A stretch of DNA of 6,262 nt from Candidatus Thioglobus sp. (GTDB lineage Bacteria > Pseudomonadota > Gammaproteobacteria > PS1 > Thioglobaceae): NCBI GenBank assembly GCA_003978285.1, contig QOAB01000026.1, forward strand, positions 1 through 6,262, read 5' to 3'. The notes under the pieces were generated by a model that was not told the origin of the DNA, made no database searches, and saw only the letters and a program-made list of their open reading frames with translations. Positions 6,161 through 6,262 of the stretch are shown piece by piece. Both the position numbers and the translations under genes were made by a program. Each line of letters begins with the position of its first letter. Within the stretch, counting starts at the first letter, position 1.

Positions 6161-6204
6161 ACTAAAATATCAAAATATAATTAATACAATTTTAACCCTT
6201 AAGC
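6161..6204. promoter_or_regulatory. Divergent promoter region between ccmH and uup-like gene
   Basis: Only 44 bp of very AT-rich sequence separate two divergent start codons, so both promoters must lie here or reach into the coding regions. On the plus strand TATAAT (6176-6181) is preceded by TTGCAT (6155-6160) at a short 15-bp spacing; that -35 would overlap the ccmH start codon. On the minus strand TATATT (6179-6174) with TTAAGG (6202-6197) at 17 bp is a weaker candidate and would give a very short ccmH leader. Neither side has a purine-rich ribosome site. The elements are tentative. Confidence 0.4.
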
Positions 6205-6262
6205 ATGCCATTAATCACGCTAGATAATATTTCTCTTAGCTTTTCAGATAAGCCAATCCTTA
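6205..6262 (+). CDS. uup: ABC-F family ATPase, probably Uup (N-terminal part, cut by window edge)
   Basis: From the ATG at 6205-6207 the 19 visible residues read MPLITLDNISLSFSDKPIL, the first beta strands of an ABC ATPase domain just before the Walker A region. The pattern LITLDNISLSFSDKPIL closely resembles the start of gammaproteobacterial Uup (E. coli begins with a similar SLISMHGAWLSFSDAPLL segment). ABC-F proteins have two ATPase domains, no membrane part, and act on ribosomes; Uup has been linked to transposon excision and ribosome function. The Walker motifs are outside the window, so another ABC-F protein or an ordinary transporter ATPase remains possible. No Shine-Dalgarno is evident. 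Confidence 0.68.
   Translation, partial: MPLITLDNISLSFSDKPIL

Noticed and set aside
6192..6260. Minus-strand open frame entering from the right edge and ending in TAA, encoding 22 residues, first considered as the C-terminus of a dsbE-like gene upstream of ccmH.
   Set aside because: The opposite strand of the same bases encodes a clear ABC-F N-terminus starting at an ATG, while the minus-strand peptide has no recognisable motif. It is best seen as a shadow.

Overview
The window is an AT-rich stretch of a bacterial core genome. The S1-cmk-IHF-beta cluster, the CcmH-type cytochrome c maturation protein, a SlyD-type isomerase and an Uup-type ABC-F start all point to a gammaproteobacterium. The base composition and compact gene packing would fit a streamlined or marine lineage (SUP05/Thioglobaceae-like, for example), but that placement is inference only. 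No mobile element, CRISPR array, phage gene or genomic-island signature is visible.

Layout, left to right. At 1-145 is the start of slyD on the minus strand, cut by the window edge. Upstream of it are a strong minus-strand intrinsic terminator (191-221) and a complete tRNA-Lys(UUU) with encoded CCA (229-304), which has its own promoter (318-347). From 374 to 6160 seven minus-strand genes follow one another. In transcription order they are ccmH, yjbQ, a TPR-protein gene, lysS, cmk, rpsA and ihfB. At the far right (6205 onward) an ABC-F ATPase gene, probably uup, begins on the plus strand, divergent from ccmH across a 44-bp gap.

The first five genes of the minus-strand array are joined by four consecutive, nearly identical 4-base start/stop overlaps. 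Each has the form GTGA, in which the GTG start of the next gene overlaps the TGA stop of the previous one, and each downstream protein begins Met-Ser. This implies one transcript with translational coupling from ccmH through cmk. The cmk-rpsA-ihfB part is the classic gammaproteobacterial arrangement, with real intergenic gaps that hold hairpins: a perfect 10-bp inverted repeat over the cmk stop codon, and a 12-bp stem with a GCGA tetraloop just before the ihfB start.

Functionally the array mixes translation (lysS, rpsA), pyrimidine nucleotide supply (cmk), nucleoid architecture (ihfB), cytochrome c maturation (ccmH) and two poorly defined proteins (YjbQ family, TPR). I see ordinary housekeeping content and no evidence of a new multi-gene system. 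The items most worth a second look are the GTGA overlap chain, the tetraloop hairpin before ihfB, the isolated ccmH and the uncharacterised TPR protein.
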